A stretch of DNA of 64,000 nucleotides from Campylorhamphus procurvoides (Eukaryota; Chordata; Aves; Passeriformes; Dendrocolaptidae), in assembly GCA_013396655.1 (NCBI GenBank), contig WBMV01001233.1:124533-188532 (forward strand), read 5' to 3'. Below, piece by piece: positions 13,869 through 24,289 of this stretch. Within the stretch, counting starts at the first letter, position 1, and every line of letters starts with the position of its first letter. The translations under genes and the position numbers were made by a program. The notes beneath the pieces are model-generated. The model searched no databases, had not been told where the DNA came from, and was given only the letters and a program-made list of their open reading frames with translations.

Positions 13869-14108
13869 TGTCAACAGAGCTGGCGACCTGGCCATGGGAG
13901 TGGCAGATATGACAGAAGATCTACAGGAGGCCCAGCTGGTATGACAGACAGAAACCTAGAACATCTGAAGTAGAATAGACTGATTTCAGGCAAATGAATT
14001 CTAATTGTAGTCAACAGAGCCAGTGATGTCTGTCTTGTTCCTCTTAATACAGACATTTATATCTGGCAGTTCTTTGTCATTGTCCGTAAGGTTGATTCTG
14101 CAAGAAGG
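13869..14108. other. Unclassified block before CR1 pieces
   Basis: Somewhat richer in G and C than its surroundings. The string GTCAACAGAGC occurs twice (about 13870 and 14012). I do not recognise it; it may belong to an unlisted repeat or to an extension of the neighbouring CR1. Confidence 0.35.
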
Positions 14109-14210
14109 GCTGGAAGGAGGATCCAAAGAGCTATAGGTGTGTCAGTCTGATCTTCATGCTGGGGAGGGTTATGGAGCAGTGAATGCCATCACTTGGAATG
14201 TTCAGGACAA
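14109..14210 (+). mobile_element. CR1 ORF2 fragment, reverse transcriptase entry region
   Basis: About 100 bp resembling the CR1 stretch that encodes the start of the reverse transcriptase. The strings 'ggaaggaggatcc', 'gtgtcagtctga' and 'gttatggagcag' match in order the region coding for the DDLGNYRPVSL...IMEQ segment. Sense is plus, opposite to the CR1 piece that follows at 14538, so the two are separate insertions or an inversion separates them. Its ends are uncertain. Confidence 0.55.
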
Positions 14211-14537
14211 ATGGAAGATCATGCTGTAAGGACTTAAAGAGCACTGCTGTCTGTCTCAAACACTGTCAAGCCACAGAAGAAACTTGCTGTAAGATGAGCC
14301 ACCACAGTGGGAACTTGAGATAAGCACAGAATGGAGGAATTTGCAGCAGGAAAGAGCTGATTCCACATCTAATGGAGGTAAGATCTCCGTTAGTACATCC
14401 TAGTTAATACATCTGGACAAAAATTCCCAATATGGCAAACTGTTGGAAAGGAAACAACTGCTCATACACATATCATCCCAACTTACGGGAACAGTATCTG
14501 CACTCCATTGATACACAGAACTTGGACTGCCTTACTT

Positions 14538-14808
14538 AGATTCATCTACAAACTGAAGCTGCACTTGATCCATTGTCCAGGTCACTGATAAAGATATTAA
14601 ACAGGACTGGCTCTGATATTGAGTCCTGGAGAACACCACTTGTGACTGGTCAGCAGATAGATTTAGCTCAATTCACCACTAATCTCAGGCATCCAGGCGG
14701 TTTTTTCCTCCCATCCAAGCCACTAGCAGCCAGTTTTCCCAGAATAATGCTGTGGAAAATGGTGTCAAAAGCTTTACTGAAGACTAGAAAAACAACAGCC
14801 AAGCTCCT
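14538..14808 (-). mobile_element. CR1 ORF2 fragment, central reverse transcriptase
   Basis: Minus-strand piece of CR1 ORF2. Translated on the minus strand it shows the segment around KAFDTIFHS and KLAASGLDG, typical of the CR1 reverse transcriptase. The plus strand aligns by eye with 23040-23330 in the larger CR1 (for example 'gataaagatattaaacagg' against 'aataaagatactaaagagg'). It is interrupted by stops and lacks both element ends. Its right edge directly abuts the core promoter block of family A LTR copy 2. Confidence 0.82.
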
Positions 14809-15254
14809 CAGGGAAAACATATTTAAGAAATACAAAGTACTGCATGGAATGAGGAGTGAGGGAAAAAAATGTCTGAAGGAGTAAGGGAAAAAATATGCCA
14901 CAGGCATACCGTGGACACCAAGGTTGGAGAAGGAAAAAGAAGTGCTTCAGGTACCAGAATATAGAGTCCCCTGCAGCCCATGGACAAGATCACAGTGTAG
15001 CCAGTCTCTACACTGCAGCCTATGGAGGACCCTATGCCAGAGAAATGGAAAAGTGTGAGGAGAAAGGAGTTTCAGAGAGGTACTGTTGTGAAATGGACAC
15101 AGCCTCCATTCTCTATCTCACTGTACTGCTTAGAGTGACTAGGTAGAGGTGTCAGTGATTAAGAGAAACTGAACCTAGAAAAGGAGTAGAAGATTTTTTT
15201 TCCTCCTGTTGCCTTAAGGAAGGGGGAAAAAAACCTTTCCAGGACAACTTTATA
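14809..15254 (+). mobile_element. ERV LTR, family A, copy 2, left part
   Basis: Left portion of a 5'-truncated plus-strand LTR of family A. It opens with GAAAACATATTTAAGAA (14813-14829), identical over 17 bp to the core promoter block at 39512-39528. It continues through the transcribed region with GC-rich units such as CTGCAGCCCATGGA and CTATGGAGGACCC. The U3 upstream of the core promoter is missing; a CR1 piece sits there instead. A nested LTR interrupts it at 15255. Confidence 0.72.
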
Positions 15255-15767
15255 TGGGTAAAGCAGAGAAGAGTGCTTTACTTATAGGGTTTCGGGGTAC
15301 AGAACATAAAGGAGTATAAAAGAGTATATAAAGTATAAAAAAGTNNNNNNNNNNNNNNNNNNNNNNNNNNNNNNNNNNNNNNTGTGTGTGTGTGAGAGAA
15401 AAAATGTCAATAAAGTGTAGGAGAGCTGGAGAAAGCAGGGAAAAGCTCCCATCTACATGGCAGCATGCTAATTTTGTACCTATACTCAATTATCATATCT
15501 AGAGGTCCCATCCAATCTAAGATACATCCATGCCCAGAACTTCCCTTGGTTCCGCCTCATGGCACGCCTCTCCTAGAATTGAGTTGGAGGTCTTAAGACC
15601 CCTTTGCCTTATTGGAGCTTCTCCAAGGTTGCTGGGCTTTGCTTTCTTGTTTTGACTAACATGGTATCTAGTTGCCTTAGCTCTGGTACATGTTTTCCTT
15701 GTGCAGTGTTCCAGCTATTATCTGACCCTTAAGACAGCTAACACAGGGTCAGAGGTTGTTAGCTACA
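15255..15767 (-). mobile_element. LTR nested inside family A copy 2
   Basis: A different LTR inserted in the middle of the copy 2 LTR. Read on the minus strand it begins TGTAGCTAACAACC (right edge, 15767) and ends GCTTTACCCA (left edge, 15255), giving the TG...CA pattern. The flanking five bases are TTATA on the left and CTATA on the right, a candidate target duplication with one mismatch. Removing it rejoins two parts of the same family A LTR, which is the strongest evidence for a nested insertion. It is about 513 bp including a 38-base N gap. Family not identified. Confidence 0.55.
15345..15382. other. Assembly gap, 38 N
   Basis: The only multi-base gap in the window. It is flanked by A-rich GTATAAA repeats on the left and TGTGTGTGTG on the right, so the missing bases are probably a simple repeat inside the nested LTR. 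Confidence 0.97.
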
Positions 15768-16050
15768 CTATATGTGAGAAGTATAGCTAGAAGTATAAAA
15801 ATCTACAAATTCATGAAAGCCCTATGGCAACACTCCCACTATCCAAATAGGCTTTAACTGATGATAAATTAAAACATTTTTCTTTGAGCTGAGTCTCTTT
15901 TGCCCATGACAGTAGGTGGTAGGGAATCTCTCTGTCCTTATCTTGATGCACGAGCATTTTAATTTTATTTTCTCCTCCTGTCCAGTCAAGAAGGAGGAGT
16001 GAGAGAGGGGCTTGATGGGTATATGGCAGCCAGACAAGGTCAACCCAATG
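15768..16050 (+). mobile_element. ERV LTR, family A, copy 2, right part
   Basis: Resumes the interrupted LTR. It has GATAAATT (15858-15865) where other copies have the AATAAA signal, then 'gagtctcttttgcccatgac', 'ctctctgtccttatcttga', 'tcctgtccagtcaagaagga' and 'acaaggtcaaccca' in the order known for the 3' part of this avian LTR type. The terminal CA is not preserved, so the right edge is approximate. Confidence 0.75.
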
Positions 16051-17811
16051 TAGCTGGTTTTAGTATTAATGCCATATATTTCCAATAGGCCCCAAACATA
16101 TATTTTACAACCTAGCAGTATTTTGTTTTTCTTAGTTTTCTTTCCTGGAGACATTGTGTATTATTTATTATTATACCATAATAATTACTTAAACTGGTAT
16201 CTACTTATTCAACAAAAAATGTTTTATGATATATGTTCTTTGCTTTAATTGGTTTTCTTGTTTGATTTTGTGGAAATTTTCTTTTTAAGTTTCAACAAGT
16301 TCTACCAAATATGCTAAAAATTCCATGCTTTTAAGAGAAATATAATTAAATAGGGTTGTTTTAAACTAAAAACAAGAGAAAACTGGCATTCATATCTGTG
16401 AGGAGAAACAGTGTACACAGAGAGATTGTATTACATAAAAATTAAAAATACCTCGTACATCAAGTCTTTCAGCTTTTCATGGCATTATTAAGAATTTAAA
16501 ATTAAATATCAGTGCCATTAATCAGTGTACCAGCACATATCTTGTTATATCTTGTTACTGACAATGGCCAATATTTTTTGGAAAAATTGTACTTGGAACA
16601 CTTGTAGCAAATAAGAGATAAAGATCCCTTTGGAAAGGGTTTATTTATATATCTATCTTCATTAACCTGTTTATTCAAAAATCCTGCAAACACACTATGC
16701 TAGCTGCATCAGAAAGGCAGAGATGTGAATGGATATTAATAAACAACCATAGTTTTTATGACAATACACAAAATTGTTCTTTATAAGAGACTACATTTGT
16801 GACACAATCATAGGACTAGTTTTTTAATCCATGTCAAAGCAATTTATTTCTCCATCATTGCAGGCTTTTTATGACCTATTGTAAAAGCATGTGAAGACAT
16901 TTCCTTCATGCATAAAGCACATTAAAAAAAAAAAAGTTTTGAATATAGGAAGAGTGAATCTTTTTCACTCATTATACTTTATTTTCCTTAACAATAAATT
17001 TTTAAGATCATGTGCTGTCTCCCTTTTACGTGAAAAGACTGGGACGGTAATAGAAACCTGGTATAGGCAACCTATTTCAACAGTCTTTAAAGTCTTTAGG
17101 TGTGAAACACACTGAAAGTATGAAATATGGAGTAGAACTTGCAAATTGTGCCTTACAATAATTCTGAAGGAGCTTTTAAATTTCGTGGGAAAATAGCTCT
17201 GTGAAGCATTCCTCCTTTCAGATGATTTGTTGCCTCTAGGTTTATGCATTATTGGTAAGATAAACATTTCCATTTTGATGCTTTAGATAAAAGCATGGTA
17301 TAAGAAATATTTTAATATTTTTTTATAAATTTTCAATTACTCAAATCTTATTATTTGATTTAAGAAGACCTTTGCATATTTTGAGCCAGAAGGAGTACTG
17401 AACACATATTTATCAAATACAGAAGCAAGTGGTGAAATGAAAACGTGCTGATTTCTAAGTGATTTACTATCAACACAATGGCACTGAAATGCTCATGTTA
17501 TGTGTAGGATTTTTTTTTTTTTATTTTCATTGTAAATTAAGTCATCAGTAAAGCTCAATGTATTTGACAGTATTGTTATCCAGCTATATGCCATGAACAC
17601 AGAAACTCATATAGAGAGAGTTTGGATGTCTCAAAGTCTTCCTTCCCGCAAGAAATGCACCACTGTTGGAGTCAAAGACAAAATTAGGAGACTTTTAACT
17701 GGTAGTAATTCAAAATGGCAGCATTATGTTTTTCTTCAAAACAATCCTGCTCTAAGGCTCGGAAGGTGATGCAGGCTAAATTCTGCAAAACACTTCCAGA
17801 CACATAAGTAC
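16051..17811. other. AT-rich gene-free stretch
   Basis: No repeat or gene recognised. Frames up to 110 codons at its borders overlap repeats. Contains a short T run at about 17509-17522. Confidence 0.55.
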
Positions 17812-17976
17812 AGTAAAATAATCAGGAGAAGTCAGAATGGCTTCACCAAGGGTGAAGTCACACTTGACCGTCTTGATAAAACTTCTATGATGAAGTAATT
17901 AACTTGCTGAATGAGGGGAGAGCAATGGACATTGTCTATCCAGACTTCATTAAGGCTTGAGACACTGTTTCCCATA
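17812..17976 (+). mobile_element. CR1 ORF2 fragment, part 1 of an interrupted element
   Basis: Plus-sense CR1 reverse transcriptase region. Translation around 17829-17975 shows a degraded NGFTKG-like motif and 'GRAMDIVYPDF.KA.DTVSH', matching the CR1 stretch that normally reads ...VDVVYLDFSKAFDTVSH. The element breaks at CCCATA (17971-17976) and continues after 19357. Stops and frameshifts are present. Confidence 0.85.
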
Positions 17977-18300
17977 TAAAGACCCCAGCCATGGAGCCAC
18001 AAGCTCAATCAGGAGTATTACTCTTAAAGATATATTTAAGATTCCAAAAGTTCATCTACCAAACTTTTGCAGAGCCTTTAATTCTTTAATATCTTTAGAC
18101 TGCATAAAAAGAAAATGCTGCACACATTTTCCCAGGAGATAATTTTATTTGTTGATGAAATATGGGGGAAAATAAGATATGTTGGCAAAAGTTTAAAGGG
18201 GTAGCAACCAGCAAAGCAGAACATTCCACAAAGCACTGACCCAGACATCAACCCATAAAACTTAGAAGAATCCAATGCACTGGTTCTAAGTTACCCCAAA

Positions 18301-18460
18301 TATTAAGTAAGAAAAGAGATTAGGAGAGTAAAGAAAGAAAGAGATTAAGAGTTAAAAAAAAAGGAGTAAAGAAAGAGAATAAGAGAAAAGAGATTAAGAC
18401 AAGCAAAAGGAGCAAAGATAGGGAAGAACTAAGAGTAAGAGAGGGGAACACAGGAAAAAT
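18301..18460. repeat. Purine-rich (A/G) tract
   Basis: Long low-complexity stretch built from AAAGAGATTAAGAG-type units with almost no C. Such tracts often disturb assembly, and the suspected misjoin starts at its right edge. Confidence 0.85.
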
Positions 18461-18878
18461 AGATTCTTAAATAGCTTCCACCAAAGAATCCTATGGAAGT
18501 CNTTGAGCTGGTTTTGACCCTATAATAAAATAATCCTGTGCTTCACACCATAAAATCCTCATAGATGAGCTGTTGAAGTTGGGGCTAGATGCACATATAG
18601 TGAAGTAAGTTAAAAACTGGCTGAATGGCTGGGCCCAGAGGCAGACAATCAATGGCACAAAATCTAGTTGGAGGCCAGAGACTAGCAATGTACTCCAGGG
18701 ATCAATACTAGGTCCAGTCCTGTTTAACATCTCCATTAATGATAAGGAGATGGGGCAGAGTAAACTTCAACAAATTGGCAGAAAACTGGGAGGAATGACT
18801 GATACACCAGAGATTCATGCTCCCATCCAGNAGAAATAGATTCTTAAATAGCTTCCACCAAAGAATCCTATGGAAGTC
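18457..18878. other. Probable assembly duplication bounded by single Ns
   Basis: Single N bases stand at 18502 and 18831. The 328 bp between them (18503-18830) are identical to 19313-19640. The 45 bp before the first N (18457-18501) recur exactly after the second N (18834-18878). Written as blocks the assembly reads A-N-B-N-A-C-B, where C includes the (CA)n tract. The simplest reading is that the true order is A-C-B and that a stray copy of B, with A repeated, was placed during gap filling. Confidence 0.88.
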
Positions 18879-19204
18879 TGGCTTCATGTGGTAGTGGCAG
18901 GTCCCAGAAGAGCCAGAGAAAATGTAAACCATGTGCTTCTCTATTTATGTGCTTTGGCTCTCTGGCCGCCCTCCCCAGGCAGAACTTTTGGATCACTGAC
19001 CACTCAGTGCTTTGAAGTCGGAATGAGGGATGGTGTTGCCAGTCAGAGGCCGAGTTAGGAGTCGCAGGGGGCATGGCATGGCTGCGCTACGAGGCTGCCC
19101 TTTTGACTGACAGCTGCTCCAGGGCTGCCATATGGGCTCTGTGAGGCTTCAGGTCTGCCATGTGAGTTCCAGGACTGCCATGGGGGACCCAGCCTAGCCA
19201 TCCC

Positions 19205-19209
19205 TCACA

Positions 19210-19284
<75 letters not shown>

Positions 19285-19312
19285 ACAGACACACACAGAC
19301 ACACACAAACAC
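19205..19312. repeat. (CA)n microsatellite
   Basis: About 108 bp of CA dinucleotides with a few CATA, CAGA and CAAA interruptions, most toward the right end. The long central run is close to perfect. It lies within the insertion that splits the CR1. Confidence 0.98.
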
Positions 19313-19357
19313 TTGAGCTGGTTTTGACCCTATAATAAAATAATCCTGTGCTTCACA

Positions 19358-20240
19358 CCATAAAATCCTCATAGATGAGCTGTTGAAGTTGGGGCTAGAT
19401 GCACATATAGTGAAGTAAGTTAAAAACTGGCTGAATGGCTGGGCCCAGAGGCAGACAATCAATGGCACAAAATCTAGTTGGAGGCCAGAGACTAGCAATG
19501 TACTCCAGGGATCAATACTAGGTCCAGTCCTGTTTAACATCTCCATTAATGATAAGGAGATGGGGCAGAGTAAACTTCAACAAATTGGCAGAAAACTGGG
19601 AGGAATGACTGATACACCAGAGATTCATGCTCCCATCCAGAGGGAGCTCCAGAAGCTGGACAACTGAGATGAGAGGAACTTCATGGAGTTCAACAAGAAG
19701 TGCGAAATCCTGCACATGGGAGGTACATCTCCAGGCATAAATATATAAGCTAGGAGCCACACAGTTGAAAAGCATCTTTGCAGAAAAGGCTTTATCTGTC
19801 TGATAACAGGTGCCAAAAAGGTGCCCCTGCTGCAAAGTCCAGTGGTATTCTGGGCTGCATTAGGCAAAGTATTGCCAAGAGTTCCAGGCAGGTGATCTTT
19901 CTCTTTTTTCAGCAATAGTTGAGGCCAGTCATCCAGTTCTGGGCTTCTCAGAATAAGATAGACATGGACATACTGAAGAGAGCAATGAAGGATCACAAAG
20001 ATGACAAAGGGACAGGAGCATCTCTCCTGTGAGAAAAGGCTGAGACATCTGGAACTGTTCAGCCTGAAGGAGAGAAATCTCAGAAGTAAAAACATTAAGA
20101 GAGGATCTAAGGAAGACAGAGCCACACTCTTCAGTGGTGACCATCCATGCCATCCACAGAAACAGGGGAAATGGGAAAAAAAACCCAAACCAAATCACAA
20201 AAAGTTCTGTCTGAACGTCAGGAAACACAGAAGATTATGA
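19358..20240 (+). mobile_element. CR1 ORF2 3' part and 3' UTR, part 2 of the interrupted element
   Basis: Continuation of the CR1 started at 17812. The translation shows KNWLNGWAQR, 'NGTKSSWRP', and 'GSILGPVLFNI', all standard CR1 reverse-transcriptase segments. The stretch that should encode the catalytic FADD box (about 19575-19592) has lost roughly ten bases, so the enzyme is dead. It runs on through 'gctgcattaggcaaagtatt', 'gacatggacatactgaagag' and 'ctgttcagcctgaaggagag' to 'ctgaacgtcaggaaacac'. It ends near 20240 without octamers, so the extreme 3' end is missing. A 187-codon antisense frame (19625-20188) is a by-product of this old element. Confidence 0.9.
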
Positions 20241-22079
20241 CAACACCTTTATAACAAAGGGATAAAATAATTAGGAAAAAAGTTATGAAGAAAGTATTGA
20301 AGGGGAAAAGAGAGAGGGAACAAGAGACTAAGTATGAAATGTAGTAGAGACTCTTGCTGTGAAACAAAAATGATGCCCTCTAGATAGTTCATAGATAATT
20401 TTTTATTTGTGTTTTGATTGAGGCATGTACTTATTTAGCACATTATCCTGTTTGTTGTTTTGAGAAAGAGGAGTAAGGTGAGAATTTATTGGATGGCCAT
20501 TATAATACCAAATAATGAAAGTATCAGTGAAAAAAATGTCAATTAGTAAAGGAGGAAATCTAAGTCACAAATGACCGATTCCAACTGTCACAATCATCCA
20601 GAGGTCAGAGAGCAAAAATGTAGCAGTTCTTTCTGAAAATCTCCATTTGCAATTTTGTGGTGTAACATGAGCTTAGAATAATGTCTTTTCATATTTTTGT
20701 CTATAAACAGATTACAACGATTTTTTTTTCATACTTTGTTTTACCACCAAAGATTTCAGTGTCAAATCACATGTTTTTCCTTTGTTTACTTAGGTAGTAT
20801 TGAAAATGAAATTCCAAAAGAAAAAAACACTTTAAGAATAATGAAAAGTTAAAAATTATAAGGGCTTTTGCAGTTTTAAATTTACTAGAAAGTGTAATGA
20901 AGCCCAGAAGGTAATATCTTTTTTTTTTTAACATAAAGCCTCCTTTTCTAAACATCTATATCAGGTATCATTTTTTTATGGTCTTCTCTGTTGTAAGGGA
21001 AAAATAAAGAAAAGGAAAGAGCACTTGAAGTTCAGTCTGGGAACACAGCCTTTGCATGACAACAGAAAGTGATGAATAGACCATTCTATATCCTATTGTC
21101 TCTGAATTAGTACCTTAAACCTTATTTTTAGAATGTTTTTAGCAAAAAACATATATTTCTATATGACATGATTATTTATCAGGTGAGTTGGCTTCTTTTG
21201 ACAAAAGGTTCACATTTTCTGCAAAAACCACTGGTGAAGAATTAGGTGACCTGAATCTCTCAGGCACAGAAAACTGTTCCCTTGAGGTTGATTATTTGGC
21301 TTCCCGAATATGTCATTCTAAAGAACAGCAGATACATCTTCCAGATTCAATTATGGAGAGGCGACACCATCATTTCCTCTTAATATAACAGTTTATCTTG
21401 TATTGTGGTGATCAGGAAAGCCAATCCTAATGAACAAAATGTCAAGCATATGGGAGTAAGAAAGATAGCTGAAATGGCTCACCAGATCAAGATATGAAGC
21501 AATCCAGCCCAGGAAAATTAAACAGCAAGTGATTATTTTTTGCAAAGACTGAGATCATCTGTGCACACATTAAATTTATTGTTTTAATTTACTTTTAAAT
21601 AAAAATAAAACTTCTTGGGTTTAAATGCATCACTTATCTTTAATAAATCTGTCATGGTTGTGTCTTTATCATGTAGCACTCTGAGAAGTAATCTTACACT
21701 CTAGGGAATGCACAAATAAATCATCATTTAATGTTTATAATGTACACAAAACTTATATGCAACAATCTTTTAGTATTTAGTCACAGCATTTGTTTTGAAT
21801 GAAGGTTTGAAAAAACTACCTCATCTTCCCCACACATTATATTATAGTAGCATGCATGACTATTTAAGTCCATATCCCATTTGAAGTGTCTAATATTCAA
21901 TAAATTAATGATTAGTGTTTACAGAACAGGACTCAGATGGCAAGAATATAACTATTTGAGTAAGAATGAGCCATCCTAATCTGAAATTAGGATAACAGTT
22001 ATAAACCTTATTGTCCTCTGATCTGTTGTGTGATATGGTAGGAGTACACTGGGAAAAAAACAAAAAAAACAACAAAAAC
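20241..22079. other. AT-rich gene-free stretch
   Basis: No repeat family or exon recognised. A/C-rich simple sequence at 22053-22079 leads into the 8-bp tandem repeat. Confidence 0.55.
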
Positions 22080-22111
22080 AGGCAGTGAGGCACTGAGGCA
22101 CTGAGGCACTG
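22080..22111. repeat. 8-bp tandem repeat, four units
   Basis: Four contiguous copies of AGGCACTG, the first with one change (AGGCAGTG). Located about 75 bp beyond the 3' end of the large CR1. Confidence 0.92.
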
Positions 22112-22899
22112 AGAAAAGTGCCACAATTGCACTACTTCTAGAACTTTATGCAGCAATTAACAGAGTGGTAATAAATGTTGTTATTTACATAGAATCATTT
22201 AACTTGGAAAAGACCTCTGAGATCTAGTCCAACCTTTGACCGATCTCCATCTTATCAACTACACCATGGCACTAAGTGCCACATCCAGTCATTTCTTGAA
22301 TACCTCTAGGTTTGGTGATTCCACCACCTCCCTAGACAGTCCATTACAATATTCAACAACCCTTTCCATAAAGAAATTCCTCCTGATGTCCAGCCTTGAG
22401 GAAGTTTGACGCTGTGCTCTCTTTTTCTGTCACTAGCTACCTGGGAGAAGAAGCTGACCCCCACCTTGTTACAGGTAGTTGTAGAGACCATTAAAGTCAC
22501 CCCTGATCCTCCTTTCCTCCAGGTTAAACAGCCTCAGCAATCTCAACTACTCTTCATAAGACTTATTCTCCAGAGCCTTCACCAGATTTGTTGCCTTTCT
22601 CTAGATATGCTCCAGCACCTCAACATCCTTCTTGTAGTGAGGAGCCCAAGTACTCAACACAGTACTTGAAGGGCAGCATCACCAGTGTCAAGTACAGGGG
22701 GACAATCACTTCTCTAGTCCTGCTAACCACACTATTCTTGATACAGGACAAGATGTTATTGGCCTTCTTGGCCACCTGGTCTACCAGCCTTGTTGGTTCA
22801 TATTTAGTTGGCTGTTGACCAGCATTCCCAAGTTCTTTTTCTGCTGGGCCACTTTCAGCGAATCTTCCCCCAGCCTGTAGCAACACATGGGATTCTGGT

Positions 22900-23760
22900 G
22901 GACAAAGTGCAGGACCCAGCATTTGCCCCTGTTGAACCTCATATTGTTGGCCTTGGCCCATCAATCAAACCTGGACAGATCCCTCTGCAGAGCCTTCCTA
23001 TCCTCCAGCACATCAACACGCTTACCCAACTTAGTGTCATTCACAAACTTACTGAGAGTGCACTTGATCCCCTCATTCAGATCATCAATAAAGATACTAA
23101 AGAGGACTGGACCTAATACTGAGTCTTGGAGACACCACTTGTGACCAGCCACCAACTGGGTGTGACACAATTCATCACCAAAGTCACCCTAACTCTCTGG
23201 GCCAGGTCATCCAGCCAGTTCTTAACCCAGTGGAGAGTGCACCTGTCCAAGGCATGAGCTGCCAGCTTTTCCAGAACAATGCTTTGGGAGACAGTGTCAA
23301 AAGCTTTGCTGAAATTGAGAACTCCACCCACAGCCTTTCCCTTATCCCCTAGGCATGTCACCTGGTCATAAAAGGAGATTGTATTGGTCAGGCAGGACCT
23401 GCCTTTCCTAAATGCACGCTTACTGTCTGTGATCCCCTGGTTGTCCTGTATGTGCCCTGTAATCACACTCAAGATGATCTGTTCCATAATCTTGTTGGAC
23501 ACCAAGGTCAGGCTGACAGGCCTGTATTCCCCAGATCATCCTTCCTGCTTTACTTGAGGATGGGTGTCACACTGGCCAACTTCCAGTCATCTGGGACCTC
23601 CCTAGTTAGCCAAGGCTGATGATAAATGATGAAGAGTGGTTTAGCAAGCTTTTATCTTGCATCTCTAAGTGCCCTTGCATGACTCCCATCCAGTCCCATA
23701 GACTTAGGAGTGTCTAAATGTCTCAGCAGGTCATTAACTACTTACTTCTGGATTGAAGGG
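22900..23760 (-). pseudogene. CR1 reverse transcriptase remnant
   Basis: This would have copied CR1 RNA at a nicked target. Minus-strand frames show, in order, WKLASVTPILK (near 23575), KIMEQIILSVI, FRKGRSCLTN, NFSKAFDTVSQ, WVKNWLDDLAQR, then [15 protein letters not shown] one-base frameshift falls at about 23115-23135, just after SGV, so the conserved SGVPQGS block is split between two frames. The catalytic FADD box reads FVND (23036-23047): one of the two metal-binding aspartates has become asparagine. Either defect alone should abolish activity. It sits between the deleted endonuclease junction and the 3' UTR, as CR1 gene order predicts. Confidence 0.88.
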
Positions 23761-23839
23761 TGTCTGTTCTGCTCCCAGTCCCTGTCTACCAGCTCAGGCG
23801 GCTGGTTGCCCTGATGATAACTGGTCTTCTACACTACAG

Positions 23840-24240
23840 GAACTATGTTCAGTTTCCAGCAAACATCTGACAAATTAAAATCTCCCACAAGATCAAGGGC
23901 TAACAATCATGAAATGTCAGCCAACTACTTACATACTTCATCTGCCTCTTCATCCTGATTGGGTGCTCTGTAACAGAGTCTGCCAGGATATCTGTCTTGG
24001 CCTTCCCCCTGATTCTTATCTATAGGCACTCAACCTATCATCACTACCCTTGAACAGTCAAAACACTCCCTAATGTGCAGAGCAACACCACCACCTCTCC
24101 TTCCTCATTTGTCACTTCTGAAGAGCTTGTAGGTATTCATTGCAGCACTCTGGACATGCGAGTCATCCCACCACATTTCTGTGAGGACAACTATATGTCA
24201 TAACTTTCCTTCTGCACAATGGTGTCCAATTCCTTCTGTT
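23840..24240 (-). pseudogene. CR1 endonuclease remnant
   Basis: Remains of the apurinic-type endonuclease that nicks target DNA for CR1. On the minus strand one reads TEMWWDDSH (around 24175), then the 'GRRGGGVALHIRECFD' block and, near 23890, a segment corresponding to GDFNLSDVCW, a hallmark of CR1 endonucleases. Frames change several times. The domain is cut off just past that motif, where sequence jumps directly to the region upstream of the reverse transcriptase, so its C-terminal part and the linker are missing. Confidence 0.82.
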
Positions 24241-24289
24241 ATCCATATTACATGCATCAGTGTTGAATGCGCTTCAGCTGGGATATCGA

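Larger units (their letters stand above)
17977..19357. mobile_element. Unclassified insertion splitting the CR1
   Basis: About 1.4 kb sits between two halves of one CR1. The bases CCATA occur at both joints (17972-17976 and 19358-19362), consistent with a 5-bp target duplication, although CR1 itself may carry one of them by chance. Inside are a purine-rich tract (about 18301-18460), a block with CTGGCCGCCCTCCCC, several GGGCTGCCATATGG-like repeats at 19110-19200, a (CA)n tract, and an apparent assembly duplication. On the minus strand the right end reads TGTGAAGCACAGG, an LTR-like start, but the other end does not finish in CA. I cannot assign a family. True length is smaller if the 18502-18831 block is an artefact. 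Confidence 0.45.

Noticed and set aside
18503..18830. A genuine tandem duplication of CR1 sequence
   Set aside because: Complete identity over 328 bp, Ns at both joints, and repetition of the flanking 45 bp point to assembly error instead.
19087..19308. Frame encoding a Val-Cys repeat peptide
   Set aside because: It is translation of the (CA)n microsatellite.
19625..20188. 187-codon minus-strand open frame
   Set aside because: Entirely antisense to CR1 ORF2 and 3' UTR sequence that reads well on the plus strand.
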